Shown here: piece after piece, positions 7,332-16,077 of the stretch
Position numbering within the stretch: position 1 is the stretch's first letter
How the letters are laid out: each line of letters opens with the position of its first letter
NCBI GenBank assembly: GCA_040235555.1
Contig: JBECKZ010000263.1
Location: 1 to 28,439, forward strand
Direction: 5' to 3'
Source of the DNA: RI-92 sp040235555
GTDB taxonomy: Bacteria > Pseudomonadota > Gammaproteobacteria > UBA6429 > Thiohalophilaceae
DNA length: 28,439 nucleotides
Notes under the pieces: generated by a model
Databases searched by the model: none
What the model was told of the DNA's origin: nothing
Seen by the model: the letters and a program-made list of their open reading frames with translations, nothing else
Program-made: the position numbers and the translations under genes

Positions 7332-9092
7332 TCATTGCATGGCCCACATTTTTTGCAATTCCCGCTGTAGCGCATCCCGCCGTTCCGGGTCTTTGGTCAC
7401 TTTCAATAAGCGTTCCAGCAATGTCTGGGCATCCTGGTAGAGACCGGCCTTGGCCAGAACAACCGCGGCCTGGTAATGCGCCGTCTGCGACCATGGATCC
7501 ATGCTGGCGGGATCCGGGTACATGGCGGACTTTAGATAAAGTTGTGCCGCCTCGTCATAACGTTCCTGCGCCTTGCGCGAATCTGCCATCCAGTAATAAA
7601 TCTCGCGCCGGGTTTTCTGATCATCCGTACGTGTCATCACTTTGGTAAACAACTCGCACGCCGCCTCGTTCTCGCCAGCGGTCTGCAAATCGAAAATCAC
7701 CTGCATAAACCGGTCAACCTGTAACTGCTCCATTTTGAGATTGGTATTCAGGATCGCGTTAAGTGCCTGTGTTCCCAGTTTGAGCTGGTTGCCCAGCACC
7801 AGGATCCGAGCGCGGCGTAGATACCACATAAACTGGTCTTGTCCCGTCGGTGGTTTCTTGATCGTCGCCATGATTTCCGAGGCCAGATCGATATTGCCAC
7901 TGGCGAGGGCAAGGTCTACCAGTTTGTGGCGAACAGGTTCTGGAATGTCAGCGCGATGTTTGAAATATTGACTGTCGTTAAACAGGACTTGCAATAACTC
8001 ATTGCCCTGCTTACGCGTCCTGATTAGGTCGATAAAATCCTGTGCTGCACGATCCCGCGATACTGTTTGCTGTCCACGTAACATCACGAAGGCATACAAA
8101 CTACGAGCACCGACGGGTTGTTTCTTTTTAATTTTACCGGCCAGTTCCAGCCATTTATCATCCTGGCCGATCAGTAATTGCTGTTTGTTACTGATCTCCA
8201 CTGCGTAATCGATATAGGCATTCCATAAATCATCACTCTTTGGATCGATAATCGATTTGGGCAGACTCAAGGCCTTGCGATAAACCATTTCCTGTTCCAG
8301 TGCCGTTGCTGCCGAACCGCGCTTGCCTGCACGTTCGGCGGCCTCGATAGCCACCGCCCACAAATTGGCAGTCATTTCATCGTTAATCCCCTTCTCGCGC
8401 AGATGGCGATAGGTAGCCTGCAGGACTTTCTTACTGGAACGCAACTGACCACGCAATTGCGTCAGCAGCAGCAGTGCGCCTGCGGCGGGTTCATCGGCAT
8501 GTGGCTTGAGTAGTTCGACTGCTTCGTCATAATTCTGATTCAGTAACAAAATACGGGCACGCAATAGATAATCCTGTTCCGCGCGATCGGGATAATCCTG
8601 CCGAAAACGCAAGGCCGCCATCTGAGCATCAGATGCCAGGCTGTCACCCAGATAAGAGCGAATAATCAGGTTCCGCCAGTCACTGAGTTGCTGTACATCC
8701 TCCCCCTTGGTATTCCAGATTAACTGGCGTAACTCCGTCCTGGCGATTTCGCCCTGACCCAGTTCGATCATCGCTCTGGCTCGTTGTGCCCTGGCCCATA
8801 GCACAAATCCGGGTGACACGGTGCTCGGTAAACGGGCCAGATGTGCACTGATCTGTTTCCAGTCATGCCGCTGGCGGTACAACGCGATACGCTGCTGTTC
8901 GTATTTTTCCCAGAGTTCGGTTTGTTTCTTGAGCTGGCCTTGTTCCCGATCCAGTACCCGCAAGGCCAGATTGACAGCACCCGAATCTGCCAGTTGATCA
9001 ACCTCTGCCACCGCGTCATCGGCATACGACAGTTGTGGCGACAACATCACTCCCAGCAGGAGCACAATGGAAATGGAGAAGAATTTTCGCAT
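7332..9092 (-). CDS. exported TPR-repeat protein of unknown function
   Basis: The 586-aa product has a clear Sec signal peptide (cleavage near SYA-DD, residue 24). The rest is almost wholly alpha-helical, with degenerate TPR-like units, for example around residues 30-60, 150-210 and 480-570. No catalytic motif is visible. It is probably a periplasmic scaffold or interaction protein. It lies just after the trmD-operon terminator, only about 40 bp from it, so it must have its own promoter or depend on readthrough. The lipoprotein gene follows after 53 bp. I recognise no named family, and the genes between rplS and xerD vary among relatives. Confidence 0.7.
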   Translation of the reverse strand: MRKFFSISIVLLLGVMLSPQLSYADDAVAEVDQLADSGAVNLALRVLDREQGQLKKQTELWEKYEQQRIALYRQRHDWKQISAHLARLPSTVSPGFVLWARAQRARAMIELGQGEIARTELRQLIWNTKGEDVQQLSDWRNLIIRSYLGDSLASDAQMAALRFRQDYPDRAEQDYLLRARILLLNQNYDEAVELLKPHADEPAAGALLLLTQLRGQLRSSKKVLQATYRHLREKGINDEMTANLWAVAIEAAERAGKRGSAATALEQEMVYRKALSLPKSIIDPKSDDLWNAYIDYAVEISNKQQLLIGQDDKWLELAGKIKKKQPVGARSLYAFVMLRGQQTVSRDRAAQDFIDLIRTRKQGNELLQVLFNDSQYFKHRADIPEPVRHKLVDLALASGNIDLASEIMATIKKPPTGQDQFMWYLRRARILVLGNQLKLGTQALNAILNTNLKMEQLQVDRFMQVIFDLQTAGENEAACELFTKVMTRTDDQKTRREIYYWMADSRKAQERYDEAAQLYLKSAMYPDPASMDPWSQTAHYQAAVVLAKAGLYQDAQTLLERLLKVTKDPERRDALQRELQKMWAMQ

Positions 9093-9131
9093 GAAGACCT
9101 GTGATATCTATCCCATCACACCGGGGTCAAA

Positions 9132-9169
9132 AAAAAACGGGTAACGTCGCATAACGTTACCCGTTTTTT
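9132..9169 (-). terminator. terminator of the trmD operon, after rplS
   Basis: A 16-bp perfect stem (9132-9147 with 9154-9169) encloses a 6-nt loop. The core is CGGGTAACGT and both flanks are A/T runs. On the minus strand it is followed by a T tract. It separates rplS from the TPR gene and could also act on the other strand. Confidence 0.92.
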
Positions 9170-9188
9170 GTAGGCAGGGCAAAAACGC

Positions 9189-9557
9189 TTACGCGTTATT
9201 GTCACTCTTGATATTGAGTTTTTCCTTAATACGGGCGGATTTACCAGCGCGGTCACGCAGATAATAGAGCTTGGCGCGACGCACGTTACCACGACGCTTT
9301 ACGGTAATGGAATCGATGGTCTTGCTGTGGGTCTGGAATACCCGCTCCACCCCTTCGCCGTGTGACATCTTGCGCACAGTGAATGAGGAATTCAGTCCCC
9401 GGTTACGCTTGGCGATAACCACGCCTTCGAAGGCCTGCAGACGCTCACGCTCGCCTTCCTTTACTTTGACCTGCACCACGACGGTATCACCAGTGGCAAA
9501 GTCCGGAACCTCACGGCCCATTTGTTCGGCTTCAAGTTGTTCGATGATAGTGCACAT
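9189..9557 (-). CDS. rplS: 50S ribosomal protein L19
   Basis: L19 sits at the 30S-50S interface. The 122-aa protein carries the hallmark stretches LQAFEGVVIAKRNRGL, FTVRKMSHGEGVERVF and VKRRGNVRRAKLYYLRDR. I chose the ATG at 9557 because the N-terminus then aligns with E. coli L19 (xxIIEQLEAEQM) and a GAGGGTAAG ribosome binding site precedes it. The frame stays open to 9629, but those 24 extra residues match nothing in the family. It is the last gene of the rpsP-rimM-trmD-rplS operon. Confidence 0.97.
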   Translation of the reverse strand: MCTIIEQLEAEQMGREVPDFATGDTVVVQVKVKEGERERLQAFEGVVIAKRNRGLNSSFTVRKMSHGEGVERVFQTHSKTIDSITVKRRGNVRRAKLYYLRDRAGKSARIKEKLNIKSDNNA

Positions 9558-9585
9558 TAGTCTTACCCTCTTCGCAAGGCGCGCA

Positions 9586-9607
9586 ATTATACATGCCAAA
9601 TCGGCAT
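9586..9607 (-). promoter_or_regulatory. possible internal promoter for rplS
   Basis: On the minus strand a consensus TATAAT (9586-9591) lies about 30 nt upstream of the rplS ATG. The -35 region is poor. Just upstream of it an ATGCC/GGCAT inverted repeat (9593-9597 and 9603-9607) occupies the spacer. It could give rplS expression independent of trmD, which is usually made at much lower levels. A chance -10 match in the 92-bp gap is possible. Confidence 0.35.
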
Positions 9608-9649
9608 TAAGCCACTGATCACAAGGCATGAATTGGGGATTTTTAGCGG

Positions 9650-10393
9650 TTATTCCATCTCATGCTCACGGATAAACTCCGCCAGCAGTGTCTGCTGTTC
9701 TGCATCCAGATCCAGCCGGGTCAACAGGTCAGGGCGCCGCAGCCAGGTCCGGCCTAGGGCCTGTTTTTCCCGCCAGCGCCGAATGGCCTGGTGGTCCCCG
9801 CTGAGCAACACTGGGGGTACCTGCATCCCGTCCAGCTCTTCCGGGCGAGTATAGTGCGGATGATCGAGCAGACCGGCGACAAAGGAATCTTCCACCGCAG
9901 AATCTGAATGGCCCAAAGCCTGTGGTTGCAGGCGGGTAATCCCGTCGATCATAACCATCGCCGCCAGCTCACCACCGCTCAAGACATAATCGCCAATGGA
10001 CCATTCCTCGTCCACTTCGGCGCTGATGAGGCGCTCATCCACGCCTTCATAGCGGCCACAAACCAGAATCAGCCGATCTCGCAGCGCCAGCTCTTTCATG
10101 CCCTGCTGATCCAGCTTGCGCCCCTGTGGAGACAGATAAATCACACGTGCCGGTGTATCCCCGGCATGGCGGGCACGACGAATGGCTTCACGTAGCGGAC
10201 CGATCATCATCACCATGCCGGGCCCACCGCCATAGGGACGGTCATCCACAGTGCGATGGACATCATGGCTATAGTCACGCGGATTCCAGAAGCCCAGGTC
10301 CACAATCCCCCTGGAAATGGCCCGCCCGGTTATGCCATAGTCCGACAGCACCTTGAACATGCCCGGAAACAGTGTCACCACATCAATCTGCAT
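9650..10393 (-). CDS. trmD: tRNA (guanine37-N1)-methyltransferase
   Basis: TrmD methylates G37 next to the anticodon of tRNAs reading CNN codons and prevents +1 frameshifting. The 247-aa protein shows the SPOUT knot family motifs PYGGGPGM (53-60), LSPQG (88-91 region), CGRYEGVDER (112-121) and SIGDYVLSGGE (132-142), and the catalytic Asp169 in VEDSF. The start overlaps the rimM stop by one base (TGATG), so the two are translationally coupled. Confidence 0.97.
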   Translation of the reverse strand: MQIDVVTLFPGMFKVLSDYGITGRAISRGIVDLGFWNPRDYSHDVHRTVDDRPYGGGPGMVMMIGPLREAIRRARHAGDTPARVIYLSPQGRKLDQQGMKELALRDRLILVCGRYEGVDERLISAEVDEEWSIGDYVLSGGELAAMVMIDGITRLQPQALGHSDSAVEDSFVAGLLDHPHYTRPEELDGMQVPPVLLSGDHQAIRRWREKQALGRTWLRRPDLLTRLDLDAEQQTLLAEFIREHEME

Positions 10394-10920
10394 CAGTCAC
10401 CCGTTGTAAAATCCCGTTGCCAATCCACCTCAATGTACCCCGCTTCGGGGTCCACTTTTAATACATAATAACCTCTCACATACGGGATTAAATGCTCCAG
10501 TTCACCATCCCGTACCACCAGCACATCATTGGCCCCGGTCTCCAGCAGATTCACGACTACACCCAGGTCATCGCCTTGCTGGTTACGTACCCGCAGCCCA
10601 ATCAGGTCAGCCCAGTAATATTCGCCTTTGGCCGGTGTTGGTAGCTGGTCACGTGGGACGGCAATCTCGCGGCCAACCAATTGCGCTGCCACATCCCGAT
10701 CGGTAATGCCTTCAAATTGGACTATCAAGCCTTTACTTTGTTGCTGGCTGGCAACCACTCGCTGGCAGACCCAGTTATCGTTCTGTTTCAGGTACCAGGG
10801 GGAATATTGAAGAATATTGGCACGAGGTTCGGTGTCGGATCGAATTTTTACCCATCCTTTGACACCAAAAACCCCAACCACTTGTCCGAGAATGACATAG
10901 TGATTGGGGTCGGAATGCAT
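10393..10920 (-). CDS. rimM: ribosome maturation factor RimM
   Basis: RimM binds S19 and helps mature the 30S head. The 175-aa protein has the N-terminal OB-like RimM domain (GQVVGVFGVKGWVKI) and a C-terminal PRC barrel (YYWADLIGL, LIPYV, IEVDW). A GTG directly before the ATG would add one residue (10923). I kept the ATG. No strong ribosome binding site decides between them. It is the second gene of the trmD operon, 48 bp after rpsP. Confidence 0.95.
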   Translation of the reverse strand: MHSDPNHYVILGQVVGVFGVKGWVKIRSDTEPRANILQYSPWYLKQNDNWVCQRVVASQQQSKGLIVQFEGITDRDVAAQLVGREIAVPRDQLPTPAKGEYYWADLIGLRVRNQQGDDLGVVVNLLETGANDVLVVRDGELEHLIPYVRGYYVLKVDPEAGYIEVDWQRDFTTGD

Positions 10921-10968
10921 CACAGCGGAGTCAGAAGAACTGACGCGCGCAAAACTGGTTGCCAGTGA

Positions 10969-11208
10969 TTAAGCGGCGTCTTTGAGCAGCTTGCCCACAC
11001 GATCCGAGGTCTTGGCGCCCTGGCTCAGCCAGTAATCAACGCGGTCACGATCAAAAACCAGGCGTTGTTCGCCGCCGGTAGCTACCGGATTAAAGAACCC
11101 GACTCGTTCGATGTAACGGCCGTCGCGTGCGCTGCGGCTATCGGTCACAACGATGGTATAAAACGGCCGCTTTTTCGCGCCACCACGTGATAGACGAATG
11201 GTTACCAT
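10969..11208 (-). CDS. rpsP: 30S ribosomal protein S16
   Basis: S16 is an early-assembly protein of the 30S body. The 79-aa product has the standard start MVTIRLSRGGAKKRPFY, the ARDGRYIERVGFFNP stretch and RVDYWLSQGAKTSDRV. It is the first gene of the rpsP-rimM-trmD-rplS operon. The best AAGG-type ribosome binding site is rather far from the ATG. Confidence 0.97.
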   Translation of the reverse strand: MVTIRLSRGGAKKRPFYTIVVTDSRSARDGRYIERVGFFNPVATGGEQRLVFDRDRVDYWLSQGAKTSDRVGKLLKDAA

Positions 11209-11240
11209 AAAATTCTGTTTACCTTTATTTACGCTGTCAT

Positions 11241-11299
11241 GGTTACCGGGACAGACCCGGGAAAACCGCGCATTTTACTGGAAATCCGCCAAAAGTGAA
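11241..11299 (-). promoter_or_regulatory. probable trmD-operon promoter and leader hairpin
   Basis: On the minus strand TTCACT (11294-11299) and TAAAAT (11272-11277) are 16 bp apart, a reasonable sigma-70 pair about 65 bp upstream of rpsP. Just downstream the transcript can fold a CCGGG/CCCGG hairpin with a 5-nt loop (11246-11260). No T run follows it, so it is not an obvious terminator. It may be a leader element. Confidence 0.5.
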
Positions 11300-11325
11300 G
11301 TCCAAATCTCACTGAATTCCGAGAT

Positions 11326-12681
11326 TTAGCCCATGCCCGGCGGCATCCCGCCCTTAAACTGGCGCAGCATCTTGGCCATTCCACCTTTGCGCATCTTTTT
11401 CATCATTTTCTGCATCTGGGTGAACTGCTTGAGCAGACGGTTGACGTCCTGAACCTGGGTCCCGGAACCTGCGGCTATCCGGCGTTTACGTGAGCCATTG
11501 ATTATATCGGGCAGGCGTCGTTCCTTGGGCGTCATGGAATTGATAATGGCCTCCATCCGTATCATCTGCCGGTCATTGACCTGATCCATGGCCTTCTGCG
11601 GCAGATTCCCCATGCCTGGCAGCTTGTCCAGCAGTGCACCCATACCACCCATGTTTTTCAGTTGCTGAAATTGCTCGCGAAAATCCTCCAGGTCGAAACC
11701 TTTACCTTTTTGCAGCTTTTTGGCCAGTTTCTCGGCCTTGTCGACATCGATCTTTTGCTGCACCTCTTCCACCAGGGAAACCACGTCTCCCATGCCGAGG
11801 ATGCGCCCCGCCACCCGGTCCGGGTAGAACGGCTCCAGGGCCTCACTCTTTTCGCCGACCCCGAGAAATTTGATGGGTTTGCCAGTGATTTGACGTACAG
11901 ACAGCGCTGCACCGCCGCGGGCATCACCATCGGTCTTGGTCAAAATCACCCCGGTCAGGGGCAGGGCCTCGTCAAAGGCCTTGGCGGTATTGGCCGCATC
12001 CTGGCCGGTCATGCTATCGACCACGAACAAGGTTTCCAGTGGCTGGATCGCGGCATGGATTTGTTTGATCTCATCCATCATTTCCGCGTCGATGTGTAAG
12101 CGACCTGCAGTATCGACGATGAGGATATCCTGGTGCTGGACCTTGGCTGCCTGCAGTGCGGCTTTGGCAATGGCCACCGGCTTTTGCCCGGTCTCGCTGG
12201 GATAGAAGGCAGCCTCGTTTTGCGCTGCCACGGTCTTGAGCTGTTCAATAGCGGCGGGACGGTACACGTCGCAACTCACTACCATCACCGATTTTTTCTG
12301 GCGCTGCTTGAGCCAGCGTGCCAATTTACCCACAGTCGTGGTCTTACCCGCGCCCTGCAGACCCGCCATCAGGATGACCACCGGTGGGGTCGCCGAGAGA
12401 TTGAGCGCATCATTGGCAGCGCCCATAATCTGGGTCAGTTCGTCGTTGACGATCTTGATGAAGGCCTGGCCGGGGGTCAGGCTCTTGAGCACTTCCTCAC
12501 CCATGGCCCGTGTACGTACATGTTCTACAAATTCCTTCACCACTGGCAGTGCTACATCCGCTTCCAGCAAGGCCATACGCACTTCGCGCAAAGTGTCCTT
12601 GATATTTTCCTCGCTAAGACGGCCGACACCGCGCAGATTCCGAATGCTGCGACCAAGTCGCTCACTAAGTCCATCAAACAT
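11326..12681 (-). CDS. ffh: signal recognition particle protein Ffh
   Basis: Ffh is the GTPase that, with 4.5S RNA, brings ribosomes making inner-membrane proteins to FtsY. The 451-aa protein has the N domain (1-90) and a G domain with GLQGAGKTT (107-115), DTAGR (190-194) and TKTD (248-251), then GVGEK. The Met-rich M domain carries RRIAAGSG and repeated KMM/KMR segments and ends in GGMPPGMG. The 4.5S RNA gene is not in this window. rpsP lies 117 bp downstream on the same strand behind its own probable promoter. Confidence 0.97.
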   Translation of the reverse strand: MFDGLSERLGRSIRNLRGVGRLSEENIKDTLREVRMALLEADVALPVVKEFVEHVRTRAMGEEVLKSLTPGQAFIKIVNDELTQIMGAANDALNLSATPPVVILMAGLQGAGKTTTVGKLARWLKQRQKKSVMVVSCDVYRPAAIEQLKTVAAQNEAAFYPSETGQKPVAIAKAALQAAKVQHQDILIVDTAGRLHIDAEMMDEIKQIHAAIQPLETLFVVDSMTGQDAANTAKAFDEALPLTGVILTKTDGDARGGAALSVRQITGKPIKFLGVGEKSEALEPFYPDRVAGRILGMGDVVSLVEEVQQKIDVDKAEKLAKKLQKGKGFDLEDFREQFQQLKNMGGMGALLDKLPGMGNLPQKAMDQVNDRQMIRMEAIINSMTPKERRLPDIINGSRKRRIAAGSGTQVQDVNRLLKQFTQMQKMMKKMRKGGMAKMLRQFKGGMPPGMG

Positions 12682-12714
12682 GCTGATTACGCCGGGATTG
12701 AAAACAAGGCGGGA

Positions 12715-13479
12715 TTATAACGTGAATTGCACGCCACCGTTGAGGGGGTAGATGGCGTGGGTTTGGATTGCCTCCTGGCATTGCTCGAAAATCTTACTCT
12801 CAGCACCGGGTTTGTTGTGACTGATATAGACCTTGGGCTTGTGCTGTAATTTGGTGAGATCGCTGGCCAGTAACGCCGGGCAGTAGTGTCCGGCCCGACG
12901 GCACAACTCGATTTCCTCATTGGGAAAAGCAGCCTCCACCATCAGGATATCCAGATTGTTGTGGGCATTGAGCGTTGCCCAGAAATTATCGTTCGTGGTC
13001 GTATCACCACTGAAGGCAAACGCGCCACCCGCAGTCTCTACCCGGTAACCGACACCAGGGACGGTGTGATTCACACTAATGCTCTCGAAGCGGCGTTCAC
13101 CCAGGCTGACAACCTCTCCCGGTTGCATGGTTTCAAACGTCAGTACAGGCTTTTCTGCAGAAGGTAAACGGGTGAAATCTGGCCACACAATATTATTGAA
13201 GATATGGTTTCGCAGCGCATCGAGCGTTGTCGCCTGGGCGTGAACGGTTATGGGGGTGTGTAACCGATCAAACAGGGTATCCACCAGGAACGGAACACTG
13301 GCAATATGATCGAGGTGAGAATGGGTCAGAAAGATGTGACGGAGGCTGGACATTTCGTCCATGCTCAGATCACCTGCCCCGGTCCCGGCATCAATCAATA
13401 CGTCCTGATCCACCAAAATGGTGGTGGTGCGCAGATTCTTGCCAACCCCACCACTACACCCTAAAACCCTTATCTCCAT
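12715..13479 (-). CDS. metallo-beta-lactamase-fold hydrolase, class II cyclic-nucleotide phosphodiesterase-like
   Basis: The 254-aa protein has the metal-binding signature THSHLDHI (His53, His55, Asp57, His58), a later NHTVPG histidine, FSGDTT and ISHNKPG. The HSHLDHI context followed by a hydrophobic stretch resembles class II 3',5'-cAMP phosphodiesterases, so cyclic-nucleotide hydrolysis is possible. The substrate is not proven, and RNase Z-like or quorum-type hydrolases share the fold. I chose the ATG at 13479 (MEIRVLGCSGGVG) because relatives start there. A TTG seven codons upstream (13500) is an alternative. It lies 33 bp before ffh on the same strand. Confidence 0.72.
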   Translation of the reverse strand: MEIRVLGCSGGVGKNLRTTTILVDQDVLIDAGTGAGDLSMDEMSSLRHIFLTHSHLDHIASVPFLVDTLFDRLHTPITVHAQATTLDALRNHIFNNIVWPDFTRLPSAEKPVLTFETMQPGEVVSLGERRFESISVNHTVPGVGYRVETAGGAFAFSGDTTTNDNFWATLNAHNNLDILMVEAAFPNEEIELCRRAGHYCPALLASDLTKLQHKPKVYISHNKPGAESKIFEQCQEAIQTHAIYPLNGGVQFTL

Positions 13480-13783
13480 CCAGCTCTGTCCGTTATACAA
13501 CCTGTCTTTAATTTAAATCCTTGCCAGGACCTGCCACACGACCGCTGATCATGCCATATCCCAAGTAAAACAGAATGATATAGGGGTCACAAGCCACGCG
13601 CTGAGCCCCATCTAACCTTACCCGGGATGCGAAATTTATAGCAACCCAGCCTGCTACCCTTGAAACTCGTGGATCTCATCGGCCACATTTTGCCAAATCA
13701 TTAAAGGTTTTTTCCTTTTAGACAGCCAGTTGGCATCTATGCCTCTTTTGTAGACTGAGAACTTACGCCACAATAGCCGGATT
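13480..13783. other. 304-bp divergent intergenic region
   Basis: This region separates the hydrolase (-) from ypjD (+) and should hold both promoters. A weak + strand candidate is TTGGCA (13730-13735) and TAGACT (13751-13756), but the 15-bp spacer is short. An A/T-rich stretch near 13505-13520 may be the minus-strand -10 region. A small AAAGG/CCTTT hairpin lies at 13703-13718. I see no gene, RNA or repeat. Confidence 0.5.
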
Positions 13784-14587
13784 ATGATTCAAGAACTTCT
13801 GGCCAGCGTAGTCATCCTGCTTTATCTGTTGCTTTCCGTCTTGCTGATTTACCGACTGGTGAGTGCCGGGCGAGGATTAAACAAACATACCCTGCTTTTC
13901 ATTGGGTTCATTGCCCTTATCATTCACGGTTACCTGCTGCACGTCCGCCTGTTTGTACCCGTAAAGATGGATTTAAGTCTGTTTACGGTATTCTCGGTGG
14001 TTACCTGGGTTATCACCGCCATGTTGGTGGTGTTCTCCTGGCGCGAACCGGTGGAGAACCTGCTGATCGGTGTCCTGCCTTTTGCCATTGTTGCGGTATT
14101 TTTGCGCGTGATCAGCCATCAACATTATGTCTTAAGTGAAAATCTCTCCAGTGGTCTGGAGCTGCATATCCTGGTCTCCATCATTGCCTACAGCCTGCTC
14201 AGTATCGCTGCATTACAGGCTATTTTGCTCTATATCCAGGATGCCTATCTGCATAACAAGCACCCGGCTGGCTTTGTCCGCGCCCTGCCCCCGTTGGAAA
14301 CCATGGAGCGACTGCTGTTTCGTATGATCGCTATCGGTTTTATTGTGCTGTCCTTTTCCGTCGTCAGCGGGTTTATCTATCTGCAGGATGTCTTCGCCCA
14401 GCACCTGACGCATAAGGTCGTGCTCTCTGTCGGCGCCTGGATCCTGTACGCAATCCTGCTCTGGGGGCGCTGGCGATTTGGTTGGCGGGGCCGTATTGCC
14501 ATACGTTGGACCCTGACCGGCTTTGTTCTTCTGTTGCTGGCCTATTTCGGCAGCAAATTCGTCATTGAAGTCATACTTAAACGCTAA
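13784..14587 (+). CDS. ypjD: YpjD/CcsA-family inner-membrane protein
   Basis: The 267-aa protein is almost wholly hydrophobic with about eight predicted transmembrane helices. It belongs to the cytochrome c assembly (CcsA/CcmC-like) membrane family. It lacks the tryptophan-rich WWD haem-handling motif of true CcsA. Conserved His and Arg residues occur in HGYLLHVRLF and SSGLELHILVSIIAYSL. Position decides the name: in E. coli and pseudomonads ypjD lies beside ffh and is followed by a CorC/HlyC transporter gene, as here. Its function is not established, although haem or cytochrome biogenesis is often proposed. Confidence 0.85.
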   Translation: MIQELLASVVILLYLLLSVLLIYRLVSAGRGLNKHTLLFIGFIALIIHGYLLHVRLFVPVKMDLSLFTVFSVVTWVITAMLVVFSWREPVENLLIGVLPFAIVAVFLRVISHQHYVLSENLSSGLELHILVSIIAYSLLSIAALQAILLYIQDAYLHNKHPAGFVRALPPLETMERLLFRMIAIGFIVLSFSVVSGFIYLQDVFAQHLTHKVVLSVGAWILYAILLWGRWRFGWRGRIAIRWTLTGFVLLLLAYFGSKFVIEVILKR

Positions 14588-14680
14588 CCTGCTGAAATGA
14601 AAAATGTTATTGCCGGCTTGACGAACCCCGTCCGGTCCTTAGTAATATGCTCGGGTGGCCCAACACAGGAATAAATATTT

Positions 14681-15964
14681 TTGGACGACATTCCGATAAG
14701 CGCCCTGATTGGCATTCTGGTTTTCCTAATTATTTTTTCAGGATTTTTTTCCGGCTCGGAAACAGGATTGATGAGCCTGAATCGCTATCGGCTACGCCAT
14801 CTAGCTGATAACAACCACCGCGGTGCCAAGGCAGCCCTGCGATTACTCACCCGACCTGAACGTCTGATTGGTGTGATCCTGCTCGGGAATAACCTGGTGA
14901 ATATTCTTGCCGCCTCCATCGGTACCCTCATTGGTTATCGCCTGTATGGTGAGCAAGGCGCCGTCATTAGTCCGTTCGTATTGACCGCGCTGGTCCTGAT
15001 CTTTTCCGAGGTGACACCGAAAACCCTGGCGGCCTTACAACCGGAACGATACGCCCTGCCGGCCACCTATGCCCTGGAGCCCTTACTCAAGCTGCTTTAC
15101 CCCATTGTCTGGTTAACCAACCAGGCATCCAATCTGATTTTCCGCATCCTGGGTATCTCGGCGGAACGGGCAACCCATTACGATCTGAACACCGAGGAAT
15201 TGCGTATTGTGGTCAACGAAGCCGCAACCGTAATCCCGCAGCGCCACCAGCAGATGCTGCTGAATATCCTCGACCTCGAAAAGATTACCGTGGAAGACAT
15301 AATGATCCCGCGTAACGAGATCGTCGGCATTAACATGCACGATGAGTGGGAGAGTATTGTCACCCAGATAACAGAAAGTCAGCACACTCGATTACCGGTT
15401 TTTGAGGGAGACATCAATCACATCATCGGTTTCCTTCACCTGCGCAAAGCACTCAGGCTATTTCAGAAACTCGATGCTGCCAACAAGGACACCCTGCGTG
15501 AGCTGGTACGGGAAGCCTATTTCGTCCCGGAAAGTACCCCGCTGAACACTCAACTACTGCATTTCCAGCATGAAAAACGTCGTGTTGGATTAGTCGTGGA
15601 TGAATACGGCGATATCATGGGATTGATCACCCTGGAGGATCTGTTAGAAGAAATCGTGGGTGAATTCACCACCGATCCCGCTGCACAGATTGTCGACATT
15701 CATCGTTTGGATGATGGTAGTTTTCTGGTGGACGGCGGCACCAGCATTCGCGAGTTGAATCGCACCCTGGGTTGGAATTTACCCAGCAACGGCCCCAAAA
15801 CTCTCAATGGTCTGATCATCGAATATCTTGAACAGATTCCGGAGCCAGGCACCAGCCTGTTATTAGCCGATTATCCGATGGAAATTGTTCAAACGACCAG
15901 CAACAGTGTCAAAACTGTGCGTATCGATGCCGACTGGAAAGCCAAACAAAACAAGAAAGACTAA
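14681..15964 (+). CDS. corB: CorB/HlyC-CorC family CBS-domain transporter
   Basis: The 427-aa protein has an N-terminal CNNM membrane domain (FFSGSETGLMSLN early, EVTPKTLA near 110), then a CBS pair (about 205-325, with EDIMIPRNEIVGI and EYGDIMGLITLEDLLEEIVGEF) and a C-terminal CorC/HlyC domain. Family members are linked to Mg2+/Co2+ transport or efflux. Translation starts at TTG (14681) behind AGGA with 10-nt spacing, and the next Met lies inside the first membrane segment. A possible promoter is TTGACG (14618-14623) with TAATAT (14643-14648), but the 19-bp spacer is long. It follows ypjD as in E. coli. Confidence 0.9.
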   Translation: MDDIPISALIGILVFLIIFSGFFSGSETGLMSLNRYRLRHLADNNHRGAKAALRLLTRPERLIGVILLGNNLVNILAASIGTLIGYRLYGEQGAVISPFVLTALVLIFSEVTPKTLAALQPERYALPATYALEPLLKLLYPIVWLTNQASNLIFRILGISAERATHYDLNTEELRIVVNEAATVIPQRHQQMLLNILDLEKITVEDIMIPRNEIVGINMHDEWESIVTQITESQHTRLPVFEGDINHIIGFLHLRKALRLFQKLDAANKDTLRELVREAYFVPESTPLNTQLLHFQHEKRRVGLVVDEYGDIMGLITLEDLLEEIVGEFTTDPAAQIVDIHRLDDGSFLVDGGTSIRELNRTLGWNLPSNGPKTLNGLIIEYLEQIPEPGTSLLLADYPMEIVQTTSNSVKTVRIDADWKAKQNKKD

Positions 15965-16002
15965 ACCTGTTCGTATCAATAGCCGCTAACCATTCTGTGT
16001 GT

Positions 16003-16032
16003 TGTACATTCACATGAAATACGGTCTATAAT
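16003..16032 (+). promoter_or_regulatory. probable sigma-70 promoter of the FHA-PilZ pair
   Basis: TGTACA (16003-16008) and a consensus TATAAT (16027-16032) are separated by 18 bp. The expected start is about 40 nt upstream of the GTG of the FHA gene, which has a GGAG ribosome binding site. Confidence 0.6.
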
Positions 16033-16077
16033 CCCAAGATAAATATAGGTTTTTTTCTTTAATTTTGGAGACTTGCA

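Noticed and set aside
11209..11325. 4.5S RNA next to ffh
   Set aside because: No sequence in this gap resembles the GGAA-loop hairpin of the SRP RNA.
12133..12720. 195-aa open frame opposite ffh
   Set aside because: It is antisense to the conserved ffh coding sequence. Its composition reflects the complementary codons of the GTPase domain.
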